64,000 nt of DNA from Streptomyces umbrinus (GCF_030817415.1 NZ_JAUSZI010000002.1:620001-684000), one strand, 5' to 3'; shown: positions 22,944 through 33,556, numbered from the stretch's first letter. Numbers and translations are program-made. Notes: generated by a model from the letters alone, not told the origin.

Positions 22944-23774
22944 TCAGGTGCGGGCGAGGAAGCCGAGGAGCGCCTCGGTGGTCTCCTTCGGATGGGTCAG
23001 CAGACCCGCGTGAGCGCCCCCGGATATCGCAACGAACTCTCCCCGGGGAAGCGCCTCGACCGTGGCTTTTCCGGACCGCACCGGGAAGTACAGGTCGTGC
23101 TCGAACGCCGCGACCAGTACCGGCTGATGGATGTCCACGAGGGCCGACATGCGGTGCCCGTCCCGCACCCACCGGCCGGAGGCGGCCCACTGGCCGGTCG
23201 CTCCCTCTGGCGATGACCACACCGATTCCTGGGCGTCGAGCAACTCCAGCCAGGTGCGCACCTGTTCCTCGTCGTCGCGCAGTACCTCCGGTGGCAGTGA
23301 GGTCAGCAGGGTCTGCAGTTTCGTGAACGCCCGAGGCACATGGCCGGTGGCCGAGGCCAGTTCGGTCCCTGTCTGCAGGAAGGCGTCCAGCACTGCTGTC
23401 AGGGGCCCGGCGCCGGCCAGGAGCACTGCCGCGCGCACCAGATCCGGGCGGGTACGGGCCAGAAGTTCGGTGGTGAAGCTGCCGAGCGAGTAGCCGATGA
23501 CCGTGACAGCGGTCAGTTGCAGTGCGTCCAGCAGGCCGGCCAGGTCCGCGGCGAGGGCCTCGACCGTGTACGGGGCGGGCGGTGCGTCGGAAGGTGCCAC
23601 ACCGCGCGCGGCATAGGTCACCACCTCGAAGCCCGCGTCGGCCAACGCGCCGCGCAGACCGCACAGTTCCCATGCGACCGGCGGCATGCCGGTACCCCCC
23701 ACCAGGACCACCGGCCGCCCGGCCCCACAACGCTCGTACGCGATCCGCACCCCGCCGACCGACACCGACTCCAT
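22944..23774 (-). CDS. Alpha/beta-hydrolase
   Basis: About 276 residues from ATG 23774, which has GAGG at suitable distance; a GTG 12 bases upstream is also in frame. The nucleophile elbow is VIGYSLGSF (Ser near residue 95), the oxyanion segment is VGGTGMPPVAW, the acid is probably Asp in AAFEHDLYFP and the catalytic His lies in ISGGAHAGLL. An esterase or C-C hydrolase; substrate unknown. It lies downstream of the terpene synthase on the same strand. Confidence 0.85.
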   Translation of the reverse strand: MESVSVGGVRIAYERCGAGRPVVLVGGTGMPPVAWELCGLRGALADAGFEVVTYAARGVAPSDAPPAPYTVEALAADLAGLLDALQLTAVTVIGYSLGSFTTELLARTRPDLVRAAVLLAGAGPLTAVLDAFLQTGTELASATGHVPRAFTKLQTLLTSLPPEVLRDDEEQVRTWLELLDAQESVWSSPEGATGQWAASGRWVRDGHRMSALVDIHQPVLVAAFEHDLYFPVRSGKATVEALPRGEFVAISGGAHAGLLTHPKETTEALLGFLART

Positions 23775-23793
23775 GATCGCCCCCACCTCGATG

Positions 23794-23812
23794 ATCTGAC
23801 TGGGCGTCAGAT
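23794..23812. promoter_or_regulatory. Inverted repeat ATCTGAC-N5-GTCAGAT upstream of the hydrolase
   Basis: Perfect 7-bp arms, 5-base spacer, 20 bases upstream of the hydrolase start. Spacing and size resemble a TetR/MarR-type operator; no such regulator is in the window. Confidence 0.4.
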
Positions 23813-23856
23813 ACTCATCGTGCCACGACGTCGGCGACGAAGCGGTGGTCGCCGGA

Positions 23857-24885
23857 TCAGATGTCGATCGGGGTCAGCCCGGGGTAGACGTCGTGCCAGC
23901 GGTAGCGACGGCAGTGGAAGTGGAAGTACGCGAAGGCGGTCATGTACCGGTCGAGGTACGGGCGTTGCTCGTCGGTGGCGAGGTCCAGGACGCGGCGGTA
24001 GGAGGCCAGGCCGCTGTCGAGGCTTCGGCGGTAGGCGGTGAGGTAGGGGATGTTCTCGCTCACCGAGCGGCGGTAGATCCGGCCGGCGAGGAAGTCCCCG
24101 CCGTGCACCGCCTCCTTGTAGAAGGACAGGACGTCGTTGATGTCGTTGAGGAACGCGACACAGGAGCTCAGCGCCGCCGACCAGAACGCCCGATTGTGCT
24201 GGGCTCCCAAGCAGGGGTCGGTGAACTGGAGTGCGGTGAACCAGAACTGGGAGAAGCCGTTGAACACGCGGACGAAGTCACTGTCGACCTCGTCGGACGC
24301 CTCCGGCGTGAACTCCGCCTCCATGAGGACGCCGGTGATCGCGTTGTAGAAGAAGGTCTTGAAGACGGCGAGGAACGTCGGATCGCAGAAGGGCGCGACC
24401 TCGTTGAACATGTGGCGGATGTATCGGGTGTTCGGCGATGACGCGCCTTGCTCGGGCAGCGCGCCCGCCCGCAGGATGGCTTCGGCCTCTGCGGGGTCGT
24501 GGCAGCACACGTCATCCGTGTTGGTGGTGAACACCCAGATGCGATCCAGTGCGAGGGCGAGCGCGTCGTCGACGATGGGCACCATGAGGGCGCGCATCAG
24601 CGTGATGTTGCAGGTGGTGGCGGCGGGGACGGTGACGCCGAACAGCGCGAACTCGGTGGTGAGCACGTCCGCGTGGGCGCGGGCCCGCGCGAGGTCGACG
24701 GGTGGATCGAAGGCTTCGGTGAGGGCGATCATCTCGTCGACGAGACCGGAGTCCACGACACTGGCGACCATGGCGCGATGACGGGGATCCGGAACGGCAT
24801 CGAGGCCACTCCGCGCGGTGCATTGGAGGGTGTCCACGCCAGGCGGTCGGGGGTGCCTGACCATTCGGCGGCCTGTCGAGTCCAC
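23857..24885 (-). CDS. Class I terpene synthase, TRI5 (trichodiene synthase)-like
   Basis: 342 residues from GTG 24885 (ATG 24864 is an alternative). The C-terminal half has the metal-binding NSE motif NDVLSFYKE (Asn250, Ser254, Glu258) and a preceding Arg/His-rich helix order typical of sesquiterpene cyclases; the wording NDxxSFYKE resembles the TRI5 family more than bacterial geosmin-type enzymes. The Asp-rich motif is atypical: NTDDVCCHD (Asp124, Asp125, Asp130) instead of DDxxD. It would act in the cytoplasm on farnesyl or another prenyl diphosphate with Mg2+. Neighbouring hydrolase and aldo/keto reductase could decorate the product. No prenyltransferase or P450 is in the window. Confidence 0.75.
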   Translation of the reverse strand: MDSTGRRMVRHPRPPGVDTLQCTARSGLDAVPDPRHRAMVASVVDSGLVDEMIALTEAFDPPVDLARARAHADVLTTEFALFGVTVPAATTCNITLMRALMVPIVDDALALALDRIWVFTTNTDDVCCHDPAEAEAILRAGALPEQGASSPNTRYIRHMFNEVAPFCDPTFLAVFKTFFYNAITGVLMEAEFTPEASDEVDSDFVRVFNGFSQFWFTALQFTDPCLGAQHNRAFWSAALSSCVAFLNDINDVLSFYKEAVHGGDFLAGRIYRRSVSENIPYLTAYRRSLDSGLASYRRVLDLATDEQRPYLDRYMTAFAYFHFHCRRYRWHDVYPGLTPIDI

Positions 24886-25034
24886 ACCGCTTCCTTCCGT
24901 ACGTCGTTTCCGGTCAGAGGCGCGTACCTCACCCCGAGGCTGCCCCGGCAGGAACCGCGGTACTGACGAAACTCGTGAACATCACCCGGCAGTGGATCGG
25001 GGCACCTCCCAAACCTGCCTTGGTGCGGCTGGAG

Positions 25035-26629
<1,595 letters not shown>

Positions 26630-26761
26630 GCATCTCAGACGCTGCGGATACGTGTTCCGTTCGATCCCTGCCGTCCCTGTTCGTGATTCCCGCGACGCGA
26701 CGCGATGGGGTTCTCCGGCCCGACACCGGCTACCGAACGAAAGCCATCGCCCACGGCGCTT

Positions 26762-28519
26762 TCAGCCGCCGACTGCCCGGGCGGTCTCGGCGCGGCGGAG
26801 TTCGTGGGCCTCGGCGAGGAGGAGGTAGCTGCTGGCGGTCCAGGTGTACGCGCGGTCGCGCAGGCCCGTGCCGGTCAGGGCGTCGAAGTTCTCCGCGAAG
26901 CCGTAGGTCTCGCACAGGGCGCGGAATCGGGCGCTGATCTCGTCCGCCAGGCCCTGGTGTCCGGCACGGCGCAGGCCGTCCTCGATGAGAACCGTCACGG
27001 GAGCCCAGATCGGGCCGCGCCAGTAGCCGTCGGAACGGTAGTGCGGTGAGGTGGGCAGTTCGGTGGCCAGACCGTACGGAGTCAGGTGGGCTTCGATATG
27101 GGCGGCCAGCACGCTGCTGACGCTTTCGGGCAGGTGCTCCCCCAGCACGACGGGCATCAGGTCGAGCAGGCTGGAGCTGGTCCACCTGTCGTCGCTGTGG
27201 ACTCCGCGGGCGACGAATCGCTCGCCGGTCCAGAGCTGGTCGAACAGCGCGGCCTGGGTCGTGTCAGCCGTACGCGTCCAGCGGCGGGCGTCGTCCGGTC
27301 GGTCCAGTTCGGCGGCCAGGTCGGCCAGTTCGCGCAGTTGGAGGATGAGGAAGGCGGCCAGATCGGCCGTGATGATCAGGCGTTCGGGATCGAAGGTGGT
27401 GGCGTTGTCCCAGCCGCTGTCGTTGCCGTGCTGGTAGTGCGGCAGCGCGGCACCGGATGCGCGCCGCGCGGTGAGCCAGAAGTCCGTCCAGCGCGCCAGT
27501 CTGTCGTACGCGTGGGCCAGTTCGGTCCGGCCGAGAGGTTCGGGAAGCCGTCGGCGCAGGTGGCCCAGGGTCCAGCCGTGGATGGGAGGTTTGACGAAGT
27601 TGTAGAGGACCTCGGAGTGGGTGACGGAGTCGGGCAGGGCGCCGCTGTCGTCCTGGTGGTCGAAGGGCAGTGAGAACTGGTCCCAGGCGAGTCCGGGCGA
27701 ACCGGGCGCCAGGGCAAGGGCGTTGAAGCAGTGGTCCCAGCTCCAGACCTTGTCCATCCAGTGCTTGGACATCAGGACGGCGGGCCGGGTGACCAGGCCC
27801 GCCGGCTGTACGGTCGCGGACCACACCACGTAGGCGGCCAGTTCGGCGGCCGGGGTACCGGACGAGCGCCACGGTGCGACCGTGTCGGCGAACTCGGCGA
27901 ACGAGCGCTGCGCGGCCTCCGTGACCTCGCCGAACATCGACGACGACTTGTAGGGCCGTCGCGCACTGTCGAGTTCCTCGATCGCGATCTCCCACTGTCC
28001 GTCGGCGTCGTCGGTGACCGTGAGCCCGCGGTCCCCGCTGCCCAGGGCCTGAGCGCCGGACACGTCGGCAACCGTGCCGGACAGCACGGTGATCCGGTAG
28101 CGGCGCCCGGTCTCGTACGAGGTGAACACATGCGTGCCGTCCACCGGGTCGCGGTAGAAGTAGGTCCCGCTGAAGGGGGTCAGGTTCTTCGCCGCCGCGG
28201 TGACGCGCAGGCTCAGTCCTTCGCCGCGCAGGCGGACGGTGTCCGGTGTCTCGTAGGCGAGGTCGATGCGCCCGTCCGAGCCCGTCCAGCTGAGCCGGCT
28301 CGGCGTCGCCTCGACGGCGGTCTCCGCCCGCTCACCCGTCACCGCCTCCAGGGGGACGAAGCGCAGGACGGCGTGCATGCCGTTCTGGTGCGAGACGAGG
28401 TGGAGGTCCTCGGCGCGTGCCTTCTCCGCGAGCACGGGAGAGACACCGAACCAGGAACCGTGCGCGCTGAACGGTATGTCGTGGACGGAGAAGGCCGGGC
28501 CGGACGGGGCGGCGGTCAT
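26762..28519 (-). CDS. GH63-like (alpha/alpha)6-barrel glycosidase
   Basis: 585 residues from ATG 28519, no signal peptide. N-terminal beta-sandwich (~1-200), then an (alpha/alpha)6 barrel with WSWDHCFNALAL, HGNDSGWDNATTF (likely catalytic Asp) and YWRGPIWAPVTVLIEDGL, the pattern of GH63 and mannosylglycerate/glucosylglycerate hydrolases. Amylo-1,6-glucosidase-type enzymes (GH133) share parts of it. It closes the minus-strand operon of locus 2, after two permeases, and should act on the sugar they import. Confidence 0.72.
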   Translation of the reverse strand: MTAAPSGPAFSVHDIPFSAHGSWFGVSPVLAEKARAEDLHLVSHQNGMHAVLRFVPLEAVTGERAETAVEATPSRLSWTGSDGRIDLAYETPDTVRLRGEGLSLRVTAAAKNLTPFSGTYFYRDPVDGTHVFTSYETGRRYRITVLSGTVADVSGAQALGSGDRGLTVTDDADGQWEIAIEELDSARRPYKSSSMFGEVTEAAQRSFAEFADTVAPWRSSGTPAAELAAYVVWSATVQPAGLVTRPAVLMSKHWMDKVWSWDHCFNALALAPGSPGLAWDQFSLPFDHQDDSGALPDSVTHSEVLYNFVKPPIHGWTLGHLRRRLPEPLGRTELAHAYDRLARWTDFWLTARRASGAALPHYQHGNDSGWDNATTFDPERLIITADLAAFLILQLRELADLAAELDRPDDARRWTRTADTTQAALFDQLWTGERFVARGVHSDDRWTSSSLLDLMPVVLGEHLPESVSSVLAAHIEAHLTPYGLATELPTSPHYRSDGYWRGPIWAPVTVLIEDGLRRAGHQGLADEISARFRALCETYGFAENFDALTGTGLRDRAYTWTASSYLLLAEAHELRRAETARAVGG

Positions 28520-28629
28520 GAGAGCGGTACTCGTTTCTCGAGCAGAGGTGGACAGCGGCTGCCAGGGCGGGGTGACGGCGGTCGCGCACCGGTCCGGGAC
28601 TGTGTGAGGGGCGGAACGGTCACCCGGTG

Positions 28630-29475
28630 TCAGTCCTTGACGGCTCCGGCTGTCACGCCGGCGGCGACGTAACGCTGGGCGAGGACGAGGATGACCGCGG
28701 CCGGCAGTGAGGCCACGACGGCGGTGGCCATGATGGCGTTCCACTCCTGGTTGTTGTTGCCGATGTACTGGTAGATGCCGAGGGTGATCGGCTGGTGTGC
28801 GCCGCCGCTCGCGAGGGTGCTGGCGAAGATGAAATCGGACCAGGACCACAGGAACGCGAACAGTGACACCGTGACGACGGCGTTGCGGCTCATCGGCATG
28901 ACGATGGACCAGAAGGTCCGCACGGCTCCGGCCCCGTCCGTCTTCGCCGCCTGGAGCAGCTCACCGGGGATACCCGACATGAACGCGGTGAAGATGAGTA
29001 CGGCGAAGGGGACGGCCAGCGTGGAGTCGGCGACGATCAGGCCGGGCACGGACTGGAGGAGGCCGAGGCTGAGGTAGATGGCGTAGAAGCCCATCGCCAT
29101 GATGATTCCGGGGATCATCTGGGCGGCCAGGAGGACGAAGCTGAGCAGGCCGCCGCCGCGCGGGCGCAGTTTGGCCAGCGCATAGCCGGCGGGGGCTGCC
29201 AGTGCCACGGTCAGCACGACGGTGCCCAGACCGATGACGAGGCTGGTGCCGAGGTAGGGCAACTGCTGGTCGACGACGGCCCGGTAGCCCTCCAGGGTGG
29301 CGTCGGTCGGGAACAGGCCGGGCGGGCTCTTGCGCATGTCCTGGTCGCGGGTGAAGGACACGTTCAGCATCCAGTAGACCGGGAAGAGCATGATCGCGGT
29401 CAGTACGAGGCCGATGGCGGTCTTCCACCACGTACGCCTGTGTCGATTGCGTCGGGTCACGACAACCCCTGTCAT
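28630..29475 (-). CDS. Sugar ABC transporter permease, MalG type (locus 2)
   Basis: 281 residues with six membrane segments. EAA-like loop QAAKTDGAGAVRTFW; here the first Glu and the Arg/Asp positions differ slightly from consensus (EAAxxDGA). C-terminus ends VTAGAVKD. ATG 29475 overlaps the previous stop by ATGA, so the two permeases are translationally coupled. Confidence 0.92.
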   Translation of the reverse strand: MTGVVVTRRNRHRRTWWKTAIGLVLTAIMLFPVYWMLNVSFTRDQDMRKSPPGLFPTDATLEGYRAVVDQQLPYLGTSLVIGLGTVVLTVALAAPAGYALAKLRPRGGGLLSFVLLAAQMIPGIIMAMGFYAIYLSLGLLQSVPGLIVADSTLAVPFAVLIFTAFMSGIPGELLQAAKTDGAGAVRTFWSIVMPMSRNAVVTVSLFAFLWSWSDFIFASTLASGGAHQPITLGIYQYIGNNNQEWNAIMATAVVASLPAAVILVLAQRYVAAGVTAGAVKD

Positions 29476-30458
29476 GACAGTCCCTGCTTTCGCTGGACGC
29501 GCATGTAGACCAGGCCGAACACCAGAGCGGCGACGACGAGCAGGTTCCCGACGGCGGCACCTGGGCCGAAGGCGGGAAGCAGGTTGCCGAAACCGAGTTG
29601 GTAGGACCAGGTGGCGAAGGTGGTGGACGAGTCCGCCGGGCCGCCCTTGGTCATGATCCAGATGATGTCGAAGACCTTGAGTGTGTAGACCAGACCCAGC
29701 AGCAGTGTGATGGCGGAGACCGGGCGCAGCAGCGGGAAAGTGATGCGCCAGAACCGCTGCCAGGCGTTCGCGCCGTCCAGGGCCGCCGCCTCGTACAGGC
29801 TGGCCGGGATGGACTGCAGGCCGCTGTAGAGGACCACCAGGTTGAACGGGACGCCGATCCAGACGTTCGCGAGGATCACCGAGGTCAGTGACCAGTCCGG
29901 TGAGGTCAGCCAGTTCACCGGGCCGATTCCGACGGCGTGCAGGGCGGCGTTGACGATGCCGGAGTCGCTGTTGAGCATCCACGACCAGGTGGAGGCCGAC
30001 ACGATCAGGGGCAGCAGCCAGGGCACCAGGAACAGCGCGCGCAGGGTCGCGGAGAGCCGGAAGTGCTGGGTGAAGAAGACCGCGAGCGCCAGGCCGATGG
30101 CGTACTGGAAGACCAGTGACACGACGGTGAACACCACGGTGTGCAGGAGTGCGGGGGCGAAGGTCGGGTCGTCGAAGACGGTCAGGTAGTTCTGCAGACC
30201 GGTGAACGGTGCGTCGCCCTGGACGAAGGAGCGGACGGTGTAGTTGCGCAGGCTCAGATCGATGTTGCGGTAGAGCGGATAGGCGTAGAAGAGGGCGAGG
30301 TAGAGGGTCACCGGGGCGAGGAATCCCCAGGCTGCCCACTGCTGAGAGCTGGGTCGGCGCCGGGCCGTGGTGCGTGCCGGGGGCGGGGCGGCAACGGTCG
30401 CCGCCCCGGTCCGGTCGCGCACAGGCCGGCGGTCCGGCAGCTGTGTCGTGTGCTTCAT
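29472..30458 (-). CDS. Sugar ABC transporter permease, MalF type (locus 2)
   Basis: 328 residues; a 45-residue Pro/Arg-rich cytoplasmic N-terminus, six membrane segments, EAA loop EAAALDGANAWQRFW. Starts 19 bases after the binding-protein stop. No ATPase is encoded in the operon. Confidence 0.92.
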   Translation of the reverse strand: MKHTTQLPDRRPVRDRTGAATVAAPPPARTTARRRPSSQQWAAWGFLAPVTLYLALFYAYPLYRNIDLSLRNYTVRSFVQGDAPFTGLQNYLTVFDDPTFAPALLHTVVFTVVSLVFQYAIGLALAVFFTQHFRLSATLRALFLVPWLLPLIVSASTWSWMLNSDSGIVNAALHAVGIGPVNWLTSPDWSLTSVILANVWIGVPFNLVVLYSGLQSIPASLYEAAALDGANAWQRFWRITFPLLRPVSAITLLLGLVYTLKVFDIIWIMTKGGPADSSTTFATWSYQLGFGNLLPAFGPGAAVGNLLVVAALVFGLVYMRVQRKQGLS

Positions 30459-30477
30459 CGGCGGGCCCGTGTTCCGG

Positions 30478-31722
30478 TCACTTGACTGCGGACTGAGCGG
30501 CCGTCAGCGCGTCCTTGGGCGACTTGGACCCGCTCAGTGCTGACTGGACGGCCTTCCACATCTGCTCCGAGATCTTCGGGTACTTGGTGCCGAGGTCGTC
30601 GCTGGTCCGTCCCTTGGCCGCCTTGACCGCCTCGACCCAGGGCTTCAGCTTGGCGTCGGCGGCCACCTGCTTGTCCTGGACCTCGCCGGTGGGTGCGACA
30701 TAGGACAGCGTGGTGTCGGTGTCCAGGAGGTTCTGGCCGCTGGTGAGGCAGGACACGAGCTTCTGCGAGGTGGTGTAGCGGCCGGTCTCGCCCTGCACCG
30801 GGATGGTGACGAACTCACCGCCCGTCGGGGCCGCGGCGTTGCCGCCCTTGGCGCCCGGGACGGGGATGACTCCGTAGTCGAAGCCGGCCTTCTCGGCGTT
30901 GGCGAGTTGCCAGGTGCCGTTCTCGGCGAACGCGTAGTCGCCGCTCGCGAACTCCTGCCAGCTGGTGGTCTGGGTGTTGCTGATGACCGAGTTGGGCGCG
31001 TAGCCCTTCTTCAGCCAGTCGTTCCACAGCGAGAGCGCCGAGACGGCCTCGGTCGAGTCCAGCTCGGTCAGTTGCGCGCCCGAGCCCCACAACCACGGCA
31101 GGAACTGGAAGCTGCCCTCCTCGGTCCCGATCGCGGAGAAGGTGATGCCCTTCTCCCCCGCCTTGTCGACCTTCTCCAGGGCCGCGGTCAGCGTCTTCCA
31201 GTCCCTGACGGAGGCGATGTCCACTCCCGCCTTCTTCAGCACCGCCTTGTTGTAGTAGAGGGCCAGGGTGTTCGCGCCGATCGGTGTGCCGTACGTCTTC
31301 CCGCCGGCCTGGCCCGCGGCGAGCAGGTTGGGGTCCACGGCCGAGGTGTCCAGCTTGTTGTCCTCGGTGCTCGTGAGCACCCCTGCCTCGGCGAGGGTCG
31401 ACACGACCGGGTTGTCGACGATGAGGACGTCCGCCGAGTTGTCCTGCTGTGCCGCCAGGAGTGCCTTGTTGGTCAGGTCACTGGTGTCGAAGGCCGTCCG
31501 CTTGACCTGCACGCCGGCCTTGGTGCCGCAGTCGTCGAGCAGCTTCGCCCACGCCGAGCCCTTGTCGAACTGCGGGTACGGGTCCCAGATGGTGTACGTG
31601 CCACTGTCCGCGGCCTTCGAGGAGCCACCGCCTTCGCCCGAGGAGCACGCGGTGGCGCCGGCGGTGACGGCGACGACGGTCAGGGCCGCGGCGGTGAGAC
31701 GCCGTCCGGCAGATCTGTTCAT
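30478..31722 (-). CDS. Sugar ABC transporter substrate-binding lipoprotein (locus 2)
   Basis: 414 residues from ATG 31722, with GAGG 9-12 bases ahead; a GTG/ATG 48 bases upstream adds no signal peptide. Lipobox GATAC with Cys26, then a Gly/Ser linker. Mature family 1 binding fold: TYTIWDPYPQFDKGSAWAKL, NTLALYYNKAVLKKAGVD, and WLWGSGAQLTELDS. First gene of the import operon; LacI lies upstream on the same strand. Confidence 0.92.
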   Translation of the reverse strand: MNRSAGRRLTAAALTVVAVTAGATACSSGEGGGSSKAADSGTYTIWDPYPQFDKGSAWAKLLDDCGTKAGVQVKRTAFDTSDLTNKALLAAQQDNSADVLIVDNPVVSTLAEAGVLTSTEDNKLDTSAVDPNLLAAGQAGGKTYGTPIGANTLALYYNKAVLKKAGVDIASVRDWKTLTAALEKVDKAGEKGITFSAIGTEEGSFQFLPWLWGSGAQLTELDSTEAVSALSLWNDWLKKGYAPNSVISNTQTTSWQEFASGDYAFAENGTWQLANAEKAGFDYGVIPVPGAKGGNAAAPTGGEFVTIPVQGETGRYTTSQKLVSCLTSGQNLLDTDTTLSYVAPTGEVQDKQVAADAKLKPWVEAVKAAKGRTSDDLGTKYPKISEQMWKAVQSALSGSKSPKDALTAAQSAVK

Positions 31723-31888
31723 GGCGTGTTCCTCATCGTTTTTGGCACAGGCGTGCCGTGGCATCGGCACACGTGCGTGCCCTGGGAGGGGTCGTCGAGG
31801 GCTATTGGGCTCGCCGAGATCGAGCGGTGAGCTTTACAGCCGCCGGTGGTGAAGGGATCGGAGACGGGAAGGGGCACGAGCGGGGCGG

Positions 31889-31984
31889 CGGTCGGCCGTT
31901 CGCAGAAGCGCCGAGGTCCGGAGCCGCGTCGAGCTGCGGTCAGCCGTTCGTAGAGGCGCCGAAGTCCGGAGCCGAGTCGGTGGG
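31889..31984 (+). repeat. Two tandem 48-base units over the 3' end of the locus 2 lacI gene
   Basis: Unit 1 is 31889-31936, unit 2 is 31937-31984; five differences in the first 43 bases. Unit 2 contains the last codons and TGA stop of the LacI gene; in unit 1 the stop position reads CGA. This is an imperfect, in-frame duplication (48 is a multiple of 3) beyond the gene end. The remainder of the 31723-31939 gap has no clear operator of the CGAACCGGTTCG type. Confidence 0.6.
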
Positions 31985-32995
31985 CGTGGTGCCGGCGGGC
32001 GCGGTGCTCGCCCGCAACGAGATCGGCGGCGTGAGCAGGTGATGCCGGGCCGGTGTGTCGGGGTGGTCGAGCCGCTCGACGAGCAGTTCGACGGCCCGGC
32101 GGCCCATCTGTTCCGCCGGTACGTCGGCCGCGGTGAGCTGCGGGGTCACCGTCTCCGCCCACCTGCTGGCCACCACCCCGGTGACGGAGAAGTCGCGCGG
32201 TACATGGCGGCCGGCCTGGGCCAGCCCTCGGTAGAGGCCGCCGAGCGCCGCCTCGTTCAGCGTGACCAAAGCCGTCGTGGCGGGCTCGTCGTGCAGGATC
32301 CGCTCCAGACAGGCCAGGCCCGAGGCGGCGTCGTCCCCGCAGCAGTACGTCCGTACTGTCAGCCCGCGCTCCGCCGCGGCCTTGGTGAATCCGTCGAGCC
32401 CCCGGTGGGCGGACTCGTACCCGGCCCGCAGGAGTTGCTCGGGCCGGTTGACGAAGGCGATCCTGCGGTGGCCCAGGTCCGCGAGGTGGTGCACACAGGC
32501 CGCCGCGAGTGCCGTGTGGTCCAGGCCCACCCACCAGCTGCCCTCCGGGTGGGCGGTGCGGCCGATGGCGACGGAGGGGAAGTCCACCGCGGCGAGGTGC
32601 TCCAGCCGGTCGTCCTCCAGCCGGATCTCCATCAGGATCGCGCCGTCGACCCGGCGTTCGCCCAGCAGCCGCTGGAACGAGCGGTCGCTGTCCGCACCGC
32701 TGGGAGAGAGCAGCACGTCGTAGTCGTAGGCCGCGGCAGCCTCGGTGACACTGCCGATGAAGTCCAGCTGCATGCCGGTGTAGTGGTTCCCGGCCGGCGG
32801 GAAGACCAGACCGATGGTGTTGGTCCGGCCGTTGGCCAGGGCGCGCGCACTCGCGTTGGGCTGGTAGCCCAGCTCGTCGATGACCCGCTGGATCTTCTGG
32901 CGGGTGTCCTCGGACACGGGGCGCTTCCCGCTCAGTGCGTAGGACACGGTGCTCCGCGAGACACCGGCCCGCTTGGCAATCTCACCGATGTTCAC
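31940..32995 (-). CDS. LacI-family regulator of sugar locus 2
   Basis: 351 residues from GTG 32995, with AAGGAG correctly spaced; the frame extends upstream to 33112 but across the operator and promoter. HTH: NIGEIAKRAGVSRSTVSYAL; hinge GYQPNASARALANGRTN; sensor domain with HRRIAFVNRPEQ and TTALVTLNEAALGG. The region between it and the secreted glycosidase holds four copies of CGAACCGGTTCG, surely its operators, so it represses itself and the divergent gene; the import operon downstream is probably read from the same promoter or its own. Confidence 0.92.
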   Translation of the reverse strand: MNIGEIAKRAGVSRSTVSYALSGKRPVSEDTRQKIQRVIDELGYQPNASARALANGRTNTIGLVFPPAGNHYTGMQLDFIGSVTEAAAAYDYDVLLSPSGADSDRSFQRLLGERRVDGAILMEIRLEDDRLEHLAAVDFPSVAIGRTAHPEGSWWVGLDHTALAAACVHHLADLGHRRIAFVNRPEQLLRAGYESAHRGLDGFTKAAAERGLTVRTYCCGDDAASGLACLERILHDEPATTALVTLNEAALGGLYRGLAQAGRHVPRDFSVTGVVASRWAETVTPQLTAADVPAEQMGRRAVELLVERLDHPDTPARHHLLTPPISLRASTAPAGTTPTDSAPDFGASTNG

Positions 32996-33028
32996 GGGAC
33001 TCCTTGCTGAGATCCTGCCGAGGTCGGG

Positions 33029-33040
33029 CGAACCGGTTCG
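33029..33040. promoter_or_regulatory. LacI operator 1, CGAACCGGTTCG
   Basis: Perfect 12-bp palindrome 34 bases upstream of the LacI start and exactly 50 bases from operator 2. Confidence 0.85.
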
Positions 33041-33078
33041 ATGATTGCAGTCAACGAGATCGGACTGGTGCCGACCGT

Positions 33079-33090
33079 CGAACCGGTTCG
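33079..33090. promoter_or_regulatory. LacI operator 2, CGAACCGGTTCG
   Basis: Perfect 12-bp palindrome starting 9 bases downstream of the minus-strand -10 box, covering the likely transcription start of the lacI gene. Confidence 0.85.
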
Positions 33091-33099
33091 CGTGAAGTG

Positions 33100-33128
33100 A
33101 AGCTAGGAGCAACCCGGACGAGTGTCAA
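33100..33128 (-). promoter_or_regulatory. Promoter of lacI (locus 2)
   Basis: Minus strand: TTGACA (33128-33123), 17-base spacer, TAGCTT (33105-33100). Operator 2 follows immediately. Confidence 0.7.
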
Positions 33129-33323
33129 CGCCTCGCACCGAATTTCTCGCAACGGCCCGGAAACCTGGGCGCACGGAGGCATGACTCCTGGCCTGACCGG
33201 CTGCGCAGCCGCTCACCAGCAGGCCAGGGGCCGGATCCGACGGGCCGGGGCACCCTCGCCCCCCTCGGGACGGCAGGCGGTGCGCGGCCCCAATAGAGCC
33301 AGAAGAGATATGTGTCGGGGCTA

Positions 33324-33352
33324 TTGCTGGCCGTTTTCCTCGGTGCTAGCTT
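33324..33352 (+). promoter_or_regulatory. Promoter of the secreted glycosidase (locus 2)
   Basis: TTGCTG (33324-33329), 17-base spacer, TAGCTT (33347-33352). The -10 box is identical to that of the opposed lacI promoter and operator 3 begins 3 bases later. The transcript would have a leader of about 310 bases. Confidence 0.65.
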
Positions 33353-33355
33353 CCC

Positions 33356-33367
33356 CGAACCGGTTCG
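33356..33367. promoter_or_regulatory. LacI operator 3, CGAACCGGTTCG
   Basis: Perfect 12-bp palindrome over the predicted start site of the glycosidase transcript. Confidence 0.85.
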
Positions 33368-33542
33368 ATGAAGTTCGAGGGCCCATGACCGCAATCGAGG
33401 CGTCACCCATGCCTTGGGGTGTCGCCGGGCCCCTGCTCCTCGTCCCTTCCGCACCCTCCGGCCGGGCGCGACCGAAACCCGCATCCTGAGCACCACCGAA
33501 CTGGAACCCGAACGGGAACGACTCCTGTCTCGCAGCGCGGAA

Positions 33543-33556
33543 TCGAACCGGTTCGA
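33543..33556. promoter_or_regulatory. LacI operator 4, TCGAACCGGTTCGA
   Basis: The most symmetric copy (14 bp), 188 bases downstream of operator 3 inside the leader; suited to act as an auxiliary site by DNA looping or as a roadblock. The rest of the 32996-33669 gap shows no gene. Confidence 0.8.

Noticed and set aside
31744..31757. GGCAC-N4-GTGCC repeat near the locus 2 binding-protein start
   Set aside because: Short arms and unlike the operators of this locus; several similar GC-rich repeats occur by chance.
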